Shown: positions 62,525 to 64,000 of the stretch, in pieces
Layout of the letters: the number at the start of each line of letters is the position of its first letter
Position numbering within the stretch: position 1 is the stretch's first letter
From: an uncultured Bacteroidales bacterium
Lineage (GTDB): Bacteria > Bacteroidota > Bacteroidia > Bacteroidales > Muribaculaceae
Assembly: GCA_902776835.1 (NCBI GenBank)
Contig: CACYRK010000006.1
Span: forward strand, 1 to 64,000
Reading direction: 5' to 3'
Length of the DNA stretch: 64,000 nucleotides
Notes under the pieces: generated by a model
What the model was told of the DNA's origin: nothing
Seen by the model: the letters and a program-made list of their open reading frames with translations, nothing else
The model's database searches: none
Program-made: the position numbers and the translations under genes

Positions 62525-62839
62525 TTATGCCGGTTCGCAGGTGGCACGCAAGGGATATCCGCTGGCTCGTGCCTGCGACATAGTGACTTGCGCCAGTGTC
62601 ATCGCCAGGTCGTAGGTGAACACGCCCACGGCGGCCTTGCCCTTGGTGTGCACCGTGAGCATCAGCGTGTTGGCTTCGTCGAAGGTGTGGCCGAAGATTT
62701 TCATCAGCACCTCCACCACAAAATCCATCGGCGTGAAGTCGTCGTTGTGCAGAATCACCGAATATTCGCGCGGAGTGTCCAGGCGCGTGTCGCTGCGCTC
62801 GCGCACCCCCACCCCATGTTGTGTCTGTTGTCCATCCAT
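62525..62839 (-). CDS. clpS: Clp protease adaptor ClpS
   Basis: ClpS binds N-terminal Leu, Phe, Trp or Tyr and hands the protein to ClpA. The 104 residues have the family core YSVILHNDDFTPMDFVVEVLMKIF with the N-degron-binding Asn-Asp-Asp, and the FTYDLAMTLAQVTM helix. A longer N-terminal extension contacts ClpA. It starts 15 bp after the kinase gene's stop and leads the clpS-clpA-aat-CYTH set. Confidence 0.95.
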   Translation of the reverse strand: MDGQQTQHGVGVRERSDTRLDTPREYSVILHNDDFTPMDFVVEVLMKIFGHTFDEANTLMLTVHTKGKAAVGVFTYDLAMTLAQVTMSQARASGYPLRATCEPA

Positions 62840-62854
62840 GACAATTACCTGCTA

Positions 62855-64000
62855 TTAATCAATTCGGTTAGTATTAATTCGCGGACTTTGCACAGGAGTC
62901 ACAGGTTCCTTTTTCTTTTCAGGTTCGACCTTGGTCTCGGCCCGTTGCTCCACCTTATGCTCAGTGGCGTTGCTGCTTGAACTGCTCTCGTTTTTCGTGG
63001 CGTTCACCGCCTGCGAAGCCGCACGGTCGCGCGTGTTGGTGTCGACTTGGCGGTTTCCGGTGGTTTTCTTGTTCTCGGCTGCTGTCCGCGACGAGGCTGA
63101 TGCTGATGCCGAAGCCGATGATGATGCCGGAGCGGCCGCTTGGGCGCTGCTCTGCTTTGTCGGGGCTGATTGCCCTGCGGTGACAACACCGCTGCTGTCG
63201 GCGGGCACAGTGTCGCTGGCGGCAACCTCTGGTGCTTGGCGATTCATGTTGATCACACCCCACGTGCCGCCACCCAAGGCCAACACACCAGCCACTGCGG
63301 CGGCGATAATCCAGCGTCGGCGGTTCGGCTTCTCGGCGATTTCGGTGGCCACCTCTTCGCGGCCCACCACCACCGTCGCCTCGTCGCCAGCAACAGCGAT
63401 GTCGAGGGCTGGCTTACTGACAGGCTGCTCCTGCGGCGCGCCGCCATATTGCGTCCTTCCGAGGTCTTCAGCAGTTTGTCGCTCCGTGGCAACTTTCGGC
63501 GTTTCTTCGGTCTTTTTTTCAGGCTTTTGCTCGGTTTTCTTCTCGGGCGCGGGCTGCGAGTCATCGCTTACGGTAGCCACCATGTCCTCGTCGACGCGTA
63601 CATCCAGATGCTCGAGGTGGTCGAGCGCCTGCTGCACTTCTTCGATGCGTTGCGGGCGATGCTTGCGACGATAGTTCATCGTCCACAAGATGAACGCGCG
63701 CATGCCTCGCGATATGTTTGGCCCGAAGTCGAAGGCGGCGGCACCCTCATTGAGCACCTCGCTGGGCATGGGCGGATGTTGCGCGGTGAGCAGCGCATAG
63801 GCGGTGGCACCGAGCGAATAGATGTCGGTCCAGGGGCCAAAGTACTTGATGCTCTGCTCCATCAACTCGCTGGGGGCGTAGCCGGGGGTATAGGCGATGC
63901 CGCCGGTCGACGACGTCATCTTGCCGTCGATGGTGCCCTGCTTGCTGGCTCCGAAGTCGATGAGTTTCACATTATCGCGCTTGTCGACCATGGCGTTGGC
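62855..64000 (-). CDS. Hanks-type Ser/Thr kinase, C-terminal part (cut by window end)
   Basis: The frame continues beyond 64000, so the start and N-lobe are missing. What remains begins in the catalytic loop area (ANAMVDKRDNVKL) with LIDFGASK, the activation loop TSSTGGIAYTPGYAPSE and DIYSLGATAY. A long Lys/Glu/Thr linker has GDEATVVVG and EDMVATVSDD, then one membrane helix (WIIAAAVAGVLALGGG) and a Ser/Ala-rich outer tail. It is thus a transmembrane receptor-like kinase without a recognisable sensor domain. It is in one operon with clpS. Confidence 0.88.
   Translation of the reverse strand, partial: ANAMVDKRDNVKLIDFGASKQGTIDGKMTSSTGGIAYTPGYAPSELMEQSIKYFGPWTDIYSLGATAYALLTAQHPPMPSEVLNEGAAAFDFGPNISRGMRAFILWTMNYRRKHRPQRIEEVQQALDHLEHLDVRVDEDMVATVSDDSQPAPEKKTEQKPEKKTEETPKVATERQTAEDLGRTQYGGAPQEQPVSKPALDIAVAGDEATVVVGREEVATEIAEKPNRRRWIIAAAVAGVLALGGGTWGVINMNRQAPEVAASDTVPADSSGVVTAGQSAPTKQSSAQAAAPASSSASASASASSRTAAENKKTTGNRQVDTNTRDRAASQAVNATKNESSSSSNATEHKVEQRAETKVEPEKKKEPVTPVQSPRINTNRID

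Overview
The window looks like chromosomal DNA of a Bacteroidales bacterium, most likely Muribaculaceae or a Prevotella relative. The evidence is the gene order (zapA-rny, ricT-gldH, bamD-rpoZ, folP-cdaA-DUF3109, tamB-tamA), promoters of the Bacteroidetes type (TTTG, about 20 nt, TANNTTTG), AT-rich leaders in place of Shine-Dalgarno sites, a type IX-like C-terminal sorting domain, and GC- and C-ending-rich codons. I see no insertion sequence, integrase, phage or CRISPR array. Most of it is ordinary core genome with unusual repeats in the gaps.

Layout. 1-5 kb (+): a coiled-coil partner, zapA, a 6S-like hairpin, RNase Y, its likely partner RicT, gldH and a GtrA protein. 5.5-13.3 kb (+): a complete glycine cleavage operon (lipoate ligase, gcvT, gcvH, split gcvP, dihydrolipoyl dehydrogenase), then a DUF445 gene. 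13.4-14.7 kb (-): an unknown secreted protein and two tandem tRNA-Glu genes. 14.9-20 kb (+): an unknown small protein, an acyltransferase, a nitrilase-family amidase, bamD, rpoZ and a U32 peptidase. 20-24 kb: gdhA (-), then serC-serA (+). 24-33.3 kb (-): a propeller lipoprotein, three zinc-ribbon/single-TM proteins, a periplasmic protein and gpmI. 33.3-34.5 kb: a gene-free, repeat-rich gap. 34.5-35.4 kb (-): an EF-hand-like small protein and a VanZ protein. 35.6-41.8 kb (+): a repeat-bearing membrane protein, an NSS transporter, folP-cdaA-DUF3109, rplS and an XRE-fused DNA methyltransferase. 42-55 kb (-): glycerate kinase, tamB-tamA, a Ser/Thr kinase fused to an FGE-sulfatase domain, a bile-acid:sodium symporter-family protein and tatA-tatC. 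55.2-59 kb (+): a large secreted SGNH protein. 59.1-64 kb (-): a second Ser/Thr kinase (cut by the window end), then clpS, clpA, aat and a CYTH protein.

How the parts work together. Glycine, serine and glycerate metabolism recurs (gcv operon, serC, serA, gpmI, glycerate kinase). clpS-clpA-aat is a compact N-degron degradation operon that appears to be co-transcribed with a Hanks-type kinase. tamB-tamA and bamD serve outer-membrane biogenesis; tatA-tatC and the sorting-domain protein serve export.

Two candidates for an undescribed system stand out. First, the kinase-FGE fusion ends in a segment that resembles the variable region of a diversity-generating retroelement target, although no reverse transcriptase lies in the window. 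Second, the zinc-ribbon/single-TM proteins at 25.7-31.5 kb and the second kinase share acidic-Thr-Val/Arg motifs on their cytoplasmic sides that look like phospho-threonine signalling sites.
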